From Cellvibrionales bacterium UBA2511 (lineage in GTDB: Bacteria; Pseudomonadota; Gammaproteobacteria; Pseudomonadales; Porticoccaceae), in NCBI GenBank assembly GCA_002341315.1, contig DDNV01000012.1, forward strand, positions 73,236-81,709: DNA of 8,474 bases, written 5' to 3'. A program made the translations under genes and the position numbers. Shown piece after piece: positions 1 through 6,178 of the stretch. The notes under the pieces are model-generated. The model did not search any database and had not been told where the DNA came from. It saw only the letters and a list, made by a program, of their open reading frames with translations. How positions within the stretch are numbered: position 1 is the first letter of the stretch; each line of letters starts with the position of its first letter.

Positions 1-625
1 GAGCCTGAAGACCAAAACGGTCTTCCAGAGCAGTCAGCTGTGTTTCAGTCCGATCAAATAGTGCATCCCGAATAGCCGGCAGGTCGGCGGGAACAATCTC
101 GCCCTTCAGCATGGTGCGCCAGTTCGTTTTGTCTGCCACATACTGGCGTAAAACATCCTCCACCAAACCGGACTGCTGGCGGGTCTTCACTCGCATGATG
201 GGCAGTGCCTGTAAGGCTCCCTGATCAATCCAGCGTGTCGGCAGCTGGCTCTCGCGGGTAATGCCAACTTTCACCCCGGAGGAATTGGCCAGGTAGACAA
301 TATGATCCACCATACAATGTTGTTCACCCCATTCCGGCTCCCGGCAGGTGCCCTCGAAATAATGGCATTTTTCCGGACTGACAATGCAGGTGTCACACTG
401 CGCCAGTTTCGTGAAACACGGATAGCAGTAGCCCTGACTAAAACTCTTGTTACTGCGCCGGCCACAATGAATACAGTGAATTGTACCGCTGTACTGAATA
501 CGTAGGGTTTGACCAAGCAGATCGTTCAACGGCAGGCACTCGTCGTCCAGCGGCAAACCGTACTGCACCGGGCCGTCCGCCAGAGCTACCCGCATTTTCT
601 TGAGGTGTCCCGAATAATCAGGCAT
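1..625 (-). CDS. DUF2797 family protein, C-terminus cut by window edge
   Basis: The reading frame is open from the ATG at 625 to the left edge (208 residues seen; the stop lies outside). I recognise the DUF2797 family, whose function is not established. Visible are a basic start (GHLKKM, residues 6–11) and a cysteine-rich block likely to bind zinc: C51-x2-C54, C67-x2-C70 and C77-x2-C80, then C87, C94 and C104. A conserved stretch follows, including VYLANSSGVKVGITR (110–124) and TRWIDQGA (130–137). The pattern VYLA…KVGIT is reminiscent of GIY-YIG folds, which is only a suggestion. The N-terminal GHLxKM matches family members as I remember them, so I keep this ATG although no Shine-Dalgarno is obvious. 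It starts 3 nt after the yeaC stop, so translation is probably coupled. In related genomes pepN often lies next in this direction. Confidence 0.9.
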   Translation of the reverse strand, partial: MPDYSGHLKKMRVALADGPVQYGLPLDDECLPLNDLLGQTLRIQYSGTIHCIHCGRRSNKSFSQGYCYPCFTKLAQCDTCIVSPEKCHYFEGTCREPEWGEQHCMVDHIVYLANSSGVKVGITRESQLPTRWIDQGALQALPIMRVKTRQQSGLVEDVLRQYVADKTNWRTMLKGEIVPADLPAIRDALFDRTETQLTALEDRFGLQA

Positions 626-628
626 TAA

Positions 629-916
629 TTACGACTGCCATTTGAGGGGCTGCGGGTCATCGCTGTGATCAGACCGCTTATTGGTGTCACAGGGTTCAGT
701 TTTTTTCTTGGACGGGACTTTTTTGGGCGGAATATAGCCAACGCGCCGGTCTTCAGGTGTGTGGCGGAGATCGTAGGCAATAATTGCCTGCATACTGTGC
801 TCCCGCTGAGTTGCGGTAAGCTTTCTGCCATCGGGCCATTTGCCCCGTTCCACAGCCAGCTTGAGGCTTTCGTAAATATCGGGGGTGATGGAATCGATCA
901 GTTGCTGAAAATCCAT
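629..916 (-). CDS. yeaC: YeaC-like DUF1315 family protein
   Basis: A small soluble protein of 95 residues that matches the YeaC/DUF1315 family in length and in its core: MDFQQLIDSITPDIYESLK at the start, then KWPDGRKLT (26–34) and a Q-R-E/AIIAYD segment near 37–50. The biochemical role is unknown. The tail after residue 62 is lysine-rich and looks disordered (KKVPSKKKTEP). The ATG at 916 has a good ribosome binding site (GAGG about 5 nt upstream). It lies 81 nt after the glpG stop and has its own promoter-like extended −10 in that gap, so it may be expressed both from the nadK operon and separately. The next gene (DUF2797) follows 3 nt after its stop. The yeaC–DUF2797 pairing recurs in Pseudomonas-like genomes. 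Confidence 0.9.
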   Translation of the reverse strand: MDFQQLIDSITPDIYESLKLAVERGKWPDGRKLTATQREHSMQAIIAYDLRHTPEDRRVGYIPPKKVPSKKKTEPCDTNKRSDHSDDPQPLKWQS

Positions 917-987
917 GGTTTACCTCAGTGACAACTCGGTAGCAGCTGTCACCCAACCACTACTTTAAGGATTTATGTCTGTGGAAA

Positions 988-996
988 ATTATACCA
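988..996 (-). promoter_or_regulatory. extended −10 promoter element ahead of yeaC
   Basis: On the minus strand this reads TGGTATAAT, a perfect sigma-70 −10 (TATAAT) with the extended TGn motif. It lies just after the glpG stop, about 70 nt before the yeaC ATG. No good −35 is visible at 16–18 bp, which is normal for extended −10 promoters. It would give yeaC and the DUF2797 gene an internal promoter within the operon. Sequence match only. Confidence 0.5.
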
Positions 997-997
997 G

Positions 998-1861
998 CTA
1001 CTGACGTCGTCCGCCGGAATCGATAGACCCGGCCCAGCCACCCAGCACCATGCCACTAATCAGGCCGATCGCATGGGCGGCATTGGCGATATTGACCCCC
1101 ATCAACAGCTCCATAAAGCCGCTCATCCCGGCCAATAGCCAGATCAGCATGAAGCCCAGTAACCCTCCGGGAAGAGAGAGTGTTGGCCTGGGAGACACCC
1201 GGTTTCTTATCCAGATATAGCCGAGCAGACCATAAACTACACCGGACATACCGCCAAACAGCGCAGGACCGCTCCACAGGTATTGTCCCAGGTTAGAGGC
1301 AATCGCCATCAACAGAACAATCATCAACATGTGCAGACTGCCGGCAAGGGTTTCGATTCGCCGCCCCAACTCCCACAGCCAGAGGCAGTTAAATGCCAGA
1401 TGAAAAATACCAAAGTGCAAAAAAACCGGCGTCACCAACCGCCAGTATTCACCCCGACCCAGAGCGATCTCCGCATACTCAAAGCGAATATTTTCGCCGA
1501 CCAAAAGGTAGTCCTGGAAGGTCAACCAGTGCACCAGTGGAAACGCGTGACTGACCAAAGCGGCGCCGATGACACTGAGCAACAGCAGAAGCAAGACTAC
1601 CGGGACCTTTTGTAACTGTTGCTGAAAACTCAAGGCGGGGGGACCCGATATGACGGGAGAAAATGTTGACCTCGCCTCCTCCAACAGACTGACAACCTGC
1701 GGTAACTGCTCGGGATATTCGATCCACAGTTGAACCCACTCACCATGGAGTTTGAGCTGATGGGATATACCCAAGCTGTTTAACCGGGTATAGAGATCGC
1801 CCATATCAAGCTGAGCGGGGATGTCTGCCACATGTGTCCAGGTTGAATCCAGTTCATTCAT
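998..1861 (-). CDS. glpG: rhomboid intramembrane serine protease GlpG
   Basis: An inner-membrane protease of 287 residues, close to the length of E. coli GlpG, that cuts transmembrane segments of other membrane proteins. Residues 1–65 form the cytoplasmic GlpG N-terminal domain. The membrane core starts near residue 87. Hallmarks are all present: WR at 140–141 in loop 1, HxxxN (H154, N158), the catalytic serine in GMSG (S206) and the partner histidine H263 in the last helix (AHAIGLISG). These line up with E. coli H150, N154, S201 and H254. The ATG at 1861 lies 5 nt after the nadK stop with no clear ribosome binding site, which suggests translation coupled to nadK. The substrate in this organism cannot be told from sequence. 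Confidence 0.96.
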   Translation of the reverse strand: MNELDSTWTHVADIPAQLDMGDLYTRLNSLGISHQLKLHGEWVQLWIEYPEQLPQVVSLLEEARSTFSPVISGPPALSFQQQLQKVPVVLLLLLLSVIGAALVSHAFPLVHWLTFQDYLLVGENIRFEYAEIALGRGEYWRLVTPVFLHFGIFHLAFNCLWLWELGRRIETLAGSLHMLMIVLLMAIASNLGQYLWSGPALFGGMSGVVYGLLGYIWIRNRVSPRPTLSLPGGLLGFMLIWLLAGMSGFMELLMGVNIANAAHAIGLISGMVLGGWAGSIDSGGRRQ

Positions 1862-1866
1862 GGCAA

Positions 1867-2787
1867 TTAGTTGACCAGCCTACTGATGCGATCACTGGTG
1901 CGTTCATCGATACCCAATCGACTGCCCCACCCAAGCTTGGTACGACAGGTCTCATAAAAATTGTGTGCGACCGGATGAATCAACTGCACCTGGCGGGCTT
2001 TCTTGTGGATCTGAATGATATCACCGGGCTCGGACTGCAGGTCGGTCTGACCGTCACAGGTGACCAACGGGTGCAGCTCGTTGCGGGACCCCACCCTGAT
2101 TTCAATATCACTCTTGCCGCCCACGACAATGGGTCGACTGGACAACGTATGGGGATTCATCGGCACCAGAACAATTGCATCCAGATTGGGATGCATGATC
2201 GGCCCACCCCCGGAGAGCGCATAGGCTGTAGATCCCGTCGGGGTAGAAACAATCAGACCATCGGAACACTGGCTGTAGACAAACTGCCCATCGATATACA
2301 GCTCAAACTCCATCATCCGGACAGATTTCCCTGGGTGAAGCACCACATCATTCAGTGCTGCACCGGTTCCGATTACAGTACCTTTTCTGCTAATGGAAAC
2401 ATCCAGCAGAAAACGGCTGGAGAGAATAAACTCCCCGGCCAGCACCCGTTTCATCTGTGATTCCATTTCATCCGGCAGGATATCGGTAAGAAAACCCAGT
2501 CGACCCCGATTGACACCCAACAAAGGAATATCATATCTCACCAAGCTGCGCACAGCGCTCAGCATACTGCCATCGCCTCCAACGACAATGATAAGGTCCA
2601 CGGACGTCTCTAGACTGTCACTATCAAATACCGGTAATTGGCTGTCGCCGACCAGTTCCGCCGTTTTTTGCTCAAGCAACACCTGATAGCCGGATTCTGT
2701 CAGAAAAGTGATCAGTCGCTTCAGCGAATCTACAATCTCTGGCAACTGGATATTGGCCACCAGCGCAATGTGTTTGAAGTCAGTCAT
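1867..2787 (-). CDS. nadK: NAD kinase
   Basis: A cytosolic enzyme that phosphorylates NAD to NADP, using ATP or polyphosphate; it is essential in most bacteria. The 306 residues contain the family motifs in order: GGDGS (70–74; most members have GGDGT), GRLGFL (95–100), ALNDVVLHPG (144–153, where many members have NE rather than ND), TPTGSTAYALSGGGP (182–196) and CDGQ (244–247). The C-terminal FYETCRTKLGWG (278–288) is the pseudomonad-type ending. The start at 2787 gives the usual N-terminus (FKHIALVAN). A TATAAT lies 38 nt upstream, so this is the first gene of the nadK–glpG–yeaC–DUF2797 operon. No lesion is seen. Confidence 0.97.
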   Translation of the reverse strand: MTDFKHIALVANIQLPEIVDSLKRLITFLTESGYQVLLEQKTAELVGDSQLPVFDSDSLETSVDLIIVVGGDGSMLSAVRSLVRYDIPLLGVNRGRLGFLTDILPDEMESQMKRVLAGEFILSSRFLLDVSISRKGTVIGTGAALNDVVLHPGKSVRMMEFELYIDGQFVYSQCSDGLIVSTPTGSTAYALSGGGPIMHPNLDAIVLVPMNPHTLSSRPIVVGGKSDIEIRVGSRNELHPLVTCDGQTDLQSEPGDIIQIHKKARQVQLIHPVAHNFYETCRTKLGWGSRLGIDERTSDRISRLVN

Positions 2788-2824
2788 GGAGTAACCGGAA
2801 GAGCCTCTTTATGAATACTGTTGG

Positions 2825-2830
2825 ATTATA
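2825..2830 (-). promoter_or_regulatory. −10 box of the nadK promoter
   Basis: TATAAT on the minus strand, inside an AT-rich TATATAAT, 38 nt before the nadK ATG. A transcript starting about 7 nt downstream would have a leader of roughly 30 nt. The −35 region 17–19 bp upstream is poor (CGAAAC-like), so an activator may be needed or the assignment may be off. Confidence 0.5.
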
Positions 2831-3093
2831 TACCCAGAATCTTATCGGTTTCGCCCAAAAAGGGTGATAAAGATGCGTTGTGGGGAATAGAGCCCGGTAT
2901 CGTCAGGAGCCGTTGAAGCGCCAGTGTAAACAGTCGAGGGTCATGAAACTTCTTATGAGAAACCCGGCAACATCCGGTTAAACCGAAACCCAGGCCAAAC
3001 GGGTTTTAATGAAGGTACATACATGGTGGGAGACAAGGTCGACACGGGAGTCCGTACAGCAACGTATGCTATTGGAGATATAAGCTGGCGACC

Positions 3094-3127
3094 GAGAATC
3101 ATTGGGAACAGGGTCACAATGATTCTC
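3094..3127. repeat. perfect 10-bp inverted repeat with 14-nt loop
   Basis: GAGAATCATT at 3094–3103 and its exact complement AATGATTCTC at 3118–3127, separated by 14 nt. It lies 37 nt beyond the stop of the HA-repeat gene in that gene's direction. It could act as a transcript-end hairpin, though no T-tract follows on either strand. It could also be a protein-binding site or a mobile-element scar. Confidence 0.6.
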
Positions 3128-3163
3128 AGGGCCACCAGACCAGCCATCTCCTACCAGCTCGTA

Positions 3164-3895
3164 TTAAAGCGGGCGGCTTGAAGTTGAAACATTATTTTTT
3201 TTACTGTTGTCTCCCGGTACAAACAACACGTGCGGCAGATCATCAGCCGTCGCCCAGCAGAATCCCAGCCTGTTCAATTTTGACAGCTTTCCCTGTGTAA
3301 GATAATTACGTGCCAAATCTAAACGCTGCCTGGTTACCCACATACTGAGATCAACTTCCCCCTCAACCATATAACCCTCTGGCACAAGGCAATCACCGTA
3401 CTCTTTCTGATAGGCTTCAAGCGCAGCGTACATACAGTCCCATGCGTATTCACGCAAATCCCAGACAAAGCCAAGATCGGCGAGCCGGTGATATTTTTCT
3501 CTGGGGTAATTGCCCTCAAAATAGCGTTGCTTCCATGTCCACAGGCCAAGGGGATAATTCTCTCTGGTCACATAACCATCGGGAACCAGGCAATCGCCGA
3601 ACTCTGCCTTGTAGATCTGTAATTCAGCAAACCCCTTCTCCCAGGGCAGGTCCTGCAGGTCCCATACGAACTCCAGACTGTTCAGTCGTTCAATCTGATC
3701 TTCTGAAAGTTCGCCCCTGGCTTTGTCCCGGCACATTTTCCGCACCCAGTACCAAAGAGGGTAACCCTCCGGGGTCTTGTAATTATGAGGTACCAGACAG
3801 TGGCCCTTTTCCGCTTTAAAAACCGTCAGCATTTCAAACCACTGATCCCAGTGGGTCGCAGTGGTCTCTTCCATCTTTGTATCAAGGTCTTTCAT
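3164..3895 (-). CDS. protein of three tandem helicase-associated (HA) repeats
   Basis: 243 residues, almost entirely three copies of the HA domain (PF03457-type). Each starts with a Trp, then has G-x-C-L-V-P, a central W-x-x-x-R/Q and ends in L-x-F-x-W. Repeat 1 spans about 16–79 (GHCLVP at 31–36, FVWD at 76–79). Repeat 2 spans 85–146 (GDCLVP at 100–105). Repeat 3 spans 152–214 (GDCLVP at 167–172, ending FCW). There is no helicase, nuclease or membrane segment; the last 25 residues are polar. HA domains are usually found behind helicases and may bind nucleic acid; the role of free-standing arrays is unknown. I chose the ATG at 3895 because GGAAAGG lies 7 nt upstream; a TTG at 3958 would add 21 residues without a binding site. 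It stands alone between gene-poor flanks. Confidence 0.88.
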   Translation of the reverse strand: MKDLDTKMEETTATHWDQWFEMLTVFKAEKGHCLVPHNYKTPEGYPLWYWVRKMCRDKARGELSEDQIERLNSLEFVWDLQDLPWEKGFAELQIYKAEFGDCLVPDGYVTRENYPLGLWTWKQRYFEGNYPREKYHRLADLGFVWDLREYAWDCMYAALEAYQKEYGDCLVPEGYMVEGEVDLSMWVTRQRLDLARNYLTQGKLSKLNRLGFCWATADDLPHVLFVPGDNSKKNNVSTSSRPL

Positions 3896-4319
3896 GAATA
3901 TACCTTTCCAGATCAACTGGGTTAAATCAAAGGAACGATTGGCCTCAAGGTAGAGCAAAAGACGCTGAAATGAAAGGGATCATTTACCCACACGGGTTTA
4001 AAAAACGCAGTGGGACTAACCTGATAATTTAGCAGCAACAGGATAAAAACCCGCACAGTTCTTGCCGTTACCCTGCTTATTATAACCGAACCTGGCAAGG
4101 TAACAGCCAAAGGGGAAAACACGAGAACCATTGGGAACTGTACTACTACAGGGCAATAAACTGGCACAAACCCGACAAATGGCTTTTTATACAGTGGCGG
4201 ACGACACGGACTCGTGAGGCATTCGGGTAAACCCCGCCGTCGTTCCTCCGGCGCCCTGATTGGCTGCACCAATCGGTCGAACCGCTTCGCGGATTCTCGT
4301 CTCTGAAAGTTCTTCCCAT
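3896..4319. other. gene-poor, structured interval left of the integrative element
   Basis: No supported gene. Contents: a diverged partner (3992–4138) of sequence in 2999–3109; complementary pieces in crossing order at 4061–4104; a decayed copy of a tRNA 3' end with terminator-like flank (4180–4214); and short hairpins, such as GATTGG/CCAATC at 4258–4274 and CCGC/GCGG at 4282–4292. A 116-codon minus-strand frame (3922–4272) is Val/Leu/Pro-rich, lacks a good ribosome binding site and overlaps the tRNA-like scar, so I treat it as chance. Confidence 0.55.
4180..4214 (-). repeat. decayed second copy of tRNA-Asp 3' end with downstream flank
   Basis: The plus strand has TGGCTTTTTA, a short A/T-rich spacer, TGGCGGAC and, 4 nt on, CGGACTCG. 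The first part matches 4340–4363 at about 20 of 24 positions. The second part resembles the complement of a tRNA-Asp 3' end. The hairpin of the neighbouring terminator is not kept here. Read on the minus strand it is a tRNA tail ending in CCA. The 5' part of a tRNA is absent, so this is a scar and not a working tRNA. Confidence 0.5.
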
Positions 4320-4348
4320 AAAAAAACCACCCGGATGGGTGGCTTTTT
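4320..4348. terminator. bidirectional rho-independent terminator
   Basis: CCACCC, loop GGAT, GGGTGG (4327–4342). Seven A precede it on the plus strand (4320–4326), giving T7 on the minus strand; after one C, five T follow (4344–4348). It lies 7 nt beyond the tRNA-like 3' end on the minus strand, exactly where a tRNA terminator would be. It also shields the left flank from the element. Confidence 0.85.
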
Positions 4349-4355
4349 AAAATAA

Positions 4356-4369
4356 TGGCGGACCGGACG
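4356..4369 (-). other. putative attachment site: 3' end of a tRNA-Asp gene
   Basis: The minus strand reads CGTCCGGTCCGCCA: the end of a T-stem, a 7-nt acceptor strand, discriminator G73 and an encoded CCA. This fits tRNA-Asp (E. coli ends CGTCCGTTCCGCCA). The match stops abruptly at 4370, with no T-loop, and an integrase gene starts 169 bp further on. The terminator on the CCA side is chromosomal in character. I infer the left boundary of an integrative element, with the intact tRNA-Asp predicted at its other end, outside the window. Confidence 0.6.
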
Positions 4370-4426
4370 ACCGCCTAACTATGCAATTGTATGAAATAGA
4401 ATGGAACGCAAAATACTCAAAAAAAC

Positions 4427-4440
4427 CCTTATTATTAAGG
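4427..4440. promoter_or_regulatory. palindrome upstream of int
   Basis: CCTTA-TTAT-TAAGG, a perfect 5-bp dyad in AT-rich DNA between the attachment scar and the int promoter. It could be an operator or an arm-type binding site for the integrase or an excisionase; this rests on position and symmetry only. Confidence 0.25.
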
Positions 4441-4474
4441 CATTTAATCCAATATATACATTTCACACTATTTC

Positions 4475-4503
4475 TTGACCCATCAAATTATTTCAAATAT
4501 TGT
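4475..4503 (+). promoter_or_regulatory. sigma-70 promoter of the integrase gene
   Basis: −35 TTGACC (4475–4480, 5 of 6), a 17-bp spacer, and −10 TATTGT (4498–4503, 4 of 6). The predicted start near 4510 falls inside the tandem TGGTGGGTAAA repeat, so a protein bound there could block transcription. The leader to the int ATG is about 28 nt. Confidence 0.55.
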
Positions 4504-4524
4504 GGTGGGTAAATGGTGGGTAAA
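4503..4524 (+). repeat. tandem 11-bp repeat at the int transcription start
   Basis: TGGTGGGTAAA occurs twice back to back (4503–4513 and 4514–4524), followed by a partial third unit, TTGGTAA (4525–4531). It begins on the last base of the −10 box and covers the predicted start site. Plausible roles are an operator for autoregulation or an arm-type integrase or excisionase site. Confidence 0.8.
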
Positions 4525-4537
4525 TTGGTAACTAGAG

Positions 4538-5782
4538 ATGCTGACTCCTGACTCAATCAAGAAGCTAGAACAGAAAGGACGCTATGCCGACTCGGATGGT
4601 CTTTACCTTCAGGTGTCAAGCAGCGGCTCTAAAAGTTGGATGTATCGTTACCAGATTGAAGGCAAGCGTCGGGAGTATGGAATTGGCAGCCTGTCCAAGT
4701 TCACCCTGGCACAGGCACGGAAAGAACGTGACCGACTCAGACCGAAGGTTAAAGCCGGGATAGATCCACTGACAGAGAAGCAGAAAAACAAAGCTATCGG
4801 TGAACACGCCAAGAGAGAAGCCGCCAACAAGGCAATGACCTTCGAGGTCTGCGCGGAAAAGTTTATCGACATCATGGAAACCCAGTGGAGTAACAACAAA
4901 CACCGCAACCAGTGGCGTAACACCCTGCGCGACTATGTTTACCCGGTTATTGGCAATCTCCCAGTCTGCGATATTGAAACTGCGCACGTCAGAGAATGCC
5001 TGGACCCCATCTGGTTCACGAAGACCGAAACCGCCAGGCGGTTGCGCCAGCGTATCGAGTCAATCCTCGACTACGCCATAGCCAGCGGCTACCGACAAGA
5101 CAGGAACCCCGCGATCTGGAAAGGCCTGCTAGACAAAACTTACCCAAAACCGAGCAAAGTCATGGAGATCAGGCACGAAAAAGCAGGCACAGAGAAACAC
5201 CACCCCGCTCTCCCCTATGACGATATGCCGAGCTTTATGCGGGAACTAATCAAACAACAAGGCGTAGCCGCCAAAGCGCTGAGATTCACCATTCTGACAG
5301 CCTCACGCACCAGCGAGGTCAGGTTCGCCACATGGGATGAATTCGACCTAGAAAGAAAGATATGGGACATACCAAAAGCCCGGATGAAAGCCAGGAAAGC
5401 ACATCGTGTAGCGCTCTCTGACGCGGCGGTGGAACTCCTGGAAAGCCTACCAAGAGATAACCTGTTCGTTTTCCCTGGCGGCAAGATTGGCAAGCCCCTT
5501 AGCGACGGCGGCATGTCAGCAGTACTTAAACGGATGGGCAGAAAAGACATCACTGTTCATGGTTTCAGATCAACCTTCAGAGACTATATCGGCGAAGAAA
5601 CCGGATTTCCCCACAGAATAGCCGAATTCGCCATCGCACACGGGCTGAGTGACGAGACTGAGAAGGCATATGCGCGGGGAGATTTGCTGAAAAAGCGGTT
5701 CAAAATGATGAACGCCTGGGCTGCCTACGTTGATTCAGCCAACACCAATGTAACGCACATCAAGAGGAAACAACGAGCCTAG
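4538..5782 (+). CDS. int: P4-type tyrosine integrase
   Basis: A 414-residue site-specific recombinase of the length usual for P4-like island integrases. Residues 1–85 are the DUF4102-type N-terminal arm-binding domain (GRYADSDGLYLQV, then KSWMYRYQIEGKRREYGIG). Residues 100–190 fit the core-binding domain, and about 220–395 the catalytic domain. Active-site residues are all seen: R257 (TASRTSEVR), H341 and R344 (HGFRSTFRDY), H368 (AHGLSD) and the nucleophile Y378 (KAYARGD). It would cut and join DNA at a tRNA-end attachment site such as that at 4356–4369. The ATG at 4538 gives the standard MLTxxxIKKL start, although the ribosome binding site is weak (TAGAG). Promoter, tandem repeat and palindrome lie just upstream. 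The gene is intact and probably active. Confidence 0.96.
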   Translation: MLTPDSIKKLEQKGRYADSDGLYLQVSSSGSKSWMYRYQIEGKRREYGIGSLSKFTLAQARKERDRLRPKVKAGIDPLTEKQKNKAIGEHAKREAANKAMTFEVCAEKFIDIMETQWSNNKHRNQWRNTLRDYVYPVIGNLPVCDIETAHVRECLDPIWFTKTETARRLRQRIESILDYAIASGYRQDRNPAIWKGLLDKTYPKPSKVMEIRHEKAGTEKHHPALPYDDMPSFMRELIKQQGVAAKALRFTILTASRTSEVRFATWDEFDLERKIWDIPKARMKARKAHRVALSDAAVELLESLPRDNLFVFPGGKIGKPLSDGGMSAVLKRMGRKDITVHGFRSTFRDYIGEETGFPHRIAEFAIAHGLSDETEKAYARGDLLKKRFKMMNAWAAYVDSANTNVTHIKRKQRA

Positions 5783-5786
5783 AAAA

Positions 5787-5841
5787 ATTTGCCCGCCTGG
5801 GCGAATAGTCGGGGCTAACGGTGCGGCAACACCGCAGCCCC
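5787..5841 (+). ncRNA. two consecutive hairpins between int and the 101-residue gene
   Basis: Hairpin 1: ATTTGCCC (5787–5794), loop GCCT, GGGCGAAT (5799–5806), eight pairs including one G–U. Hairpin 2: GGGGCT (5811–5816), CGGTG (5819–5823), six-base loop, CACCG (5830–5834), AGCCCC (5836–5841), an 11-pair stem with a small internal loop. Neither is followed by a T-tract, so this is not a classic terminator. It may be a structured leader of the next gene, an mRNA-stabilising end for int, or a small RNA. The fold is read by eye. Confidence 0.45.
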
Positions 5842-5870
5842 ATGTTCAAACCATCAAATAGGACGAAAGC

Positions 5871-6176
5871 ATGAACACTTTAAATGATACACCAATGGCC
5901 AACGATAAGCGTATGAGCATCTCGTCAGTACGGTTCAGCAATAAGAGTTGGAGCGACGCCATGGATGATGCCAGCATGGTCCTACAGTGCGCCACTGAGC
6001 AGCTCAGGACTGCCGCCAGCGAGGATCTCGACATCACCACCAACGCTGCTATTTATGGCGTGCTGTACTTGGCTGAAATCAGCGCAGCCCTGCTGTCCTT
6101 GGGCTACGATGGTGCCAGGACTGAGATTCACGAGCTGAAGGCAAAGATTGCCCAGCTGGAAAGCGAGAGGGGGTAA
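5871..6176 (+). CDS. 101-residue helical protein of unknown function
   Basis: AGGA lies 7 nt before the ATG, a good ribosome binding site. No signal peptide or membrane segment is seen. Residues 1–27 are polar; 28–50 (SDAMDDASMVLQCATEQLR) and 56–78 (TTNAAIYGVLYLAEISAALL) form two likely amphipathic helices; 83–100 (RTEIHELKAKIAQLESER) is a short coiled-coil heptad run, so it may oligomerise. The layout (LxCA…, then a hydrophobic xxLAExxxAL helix) recalls small DUF3077/DUF6124-type proteins of Pseudomonas, but I would not assign that. Its place just after int, behind a two-hairpin leader, would suit a regulator or structural helper of the element. Its stop (6174–6176) is 2 nt before the next possible start at 6179. 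Confidence 0.72.
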   Translation: MNTLNDTPMANDKRMSISSVRFSNKSWSDAMDDASMVLQCATEQLRTAASEDLDITTNAAIYGVLYLAEISAALLSLGYDGARTEIHELKAKIAQLESERG

Positions 6177-6178
6177 TC

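Larger units (their letters stand above)
2788..3163. other. gene-poor interval between nadK and the HA-repeat gene
   Basis: 376 bp with no convincing gene. It holds the nadK promoter, an 11-bp palindrome CGGTTAAACCG at 2975–2985, a perfect 10-bp inverted repeat (3094–3127) and a segment that recurs in diverged form at 3992–4138. A 64-codon minus-strand frame (2953–3147) exists. Its only Shine-Dalgarno-like sequence abuts the ATG with no spacing, and its product resembles nothing I know, so I do not call it. Confidence 0.6.

Noticed and set aside
1834..2460. 208-codon plus-strand frame opposite nadK and the start of glpG
   Set aside because: It lies antisense to two genes with complete family motifs and its product resembles nothing; it is a shadow of nadK codon use.
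2953..3147. 64-codon minus-strand frame downstream of the HA gene
   Set aside because: The Shine-Dalgarno-like AGGAG abuts the ATG, the product is of no known type, and the frame spans the inverted repeat; not convincing.
4195..4271. Complete tRNA on the minus strand ending in CCA at 4195
   Set aside because: Only the 3' end resembles a tRNA. No D-arm, anticodon arm or intact T-loop can be drawn, and the possible 5' partner is only about 50 nt away.
3922..4272. 116-codon minus-strand frame, Val/Leu/Pro-rich
   Set aside because: It overlaps the start of the HA gene and the tRNA-like scar, and has no ribosome binding site; composition suggests non-coding DNA.
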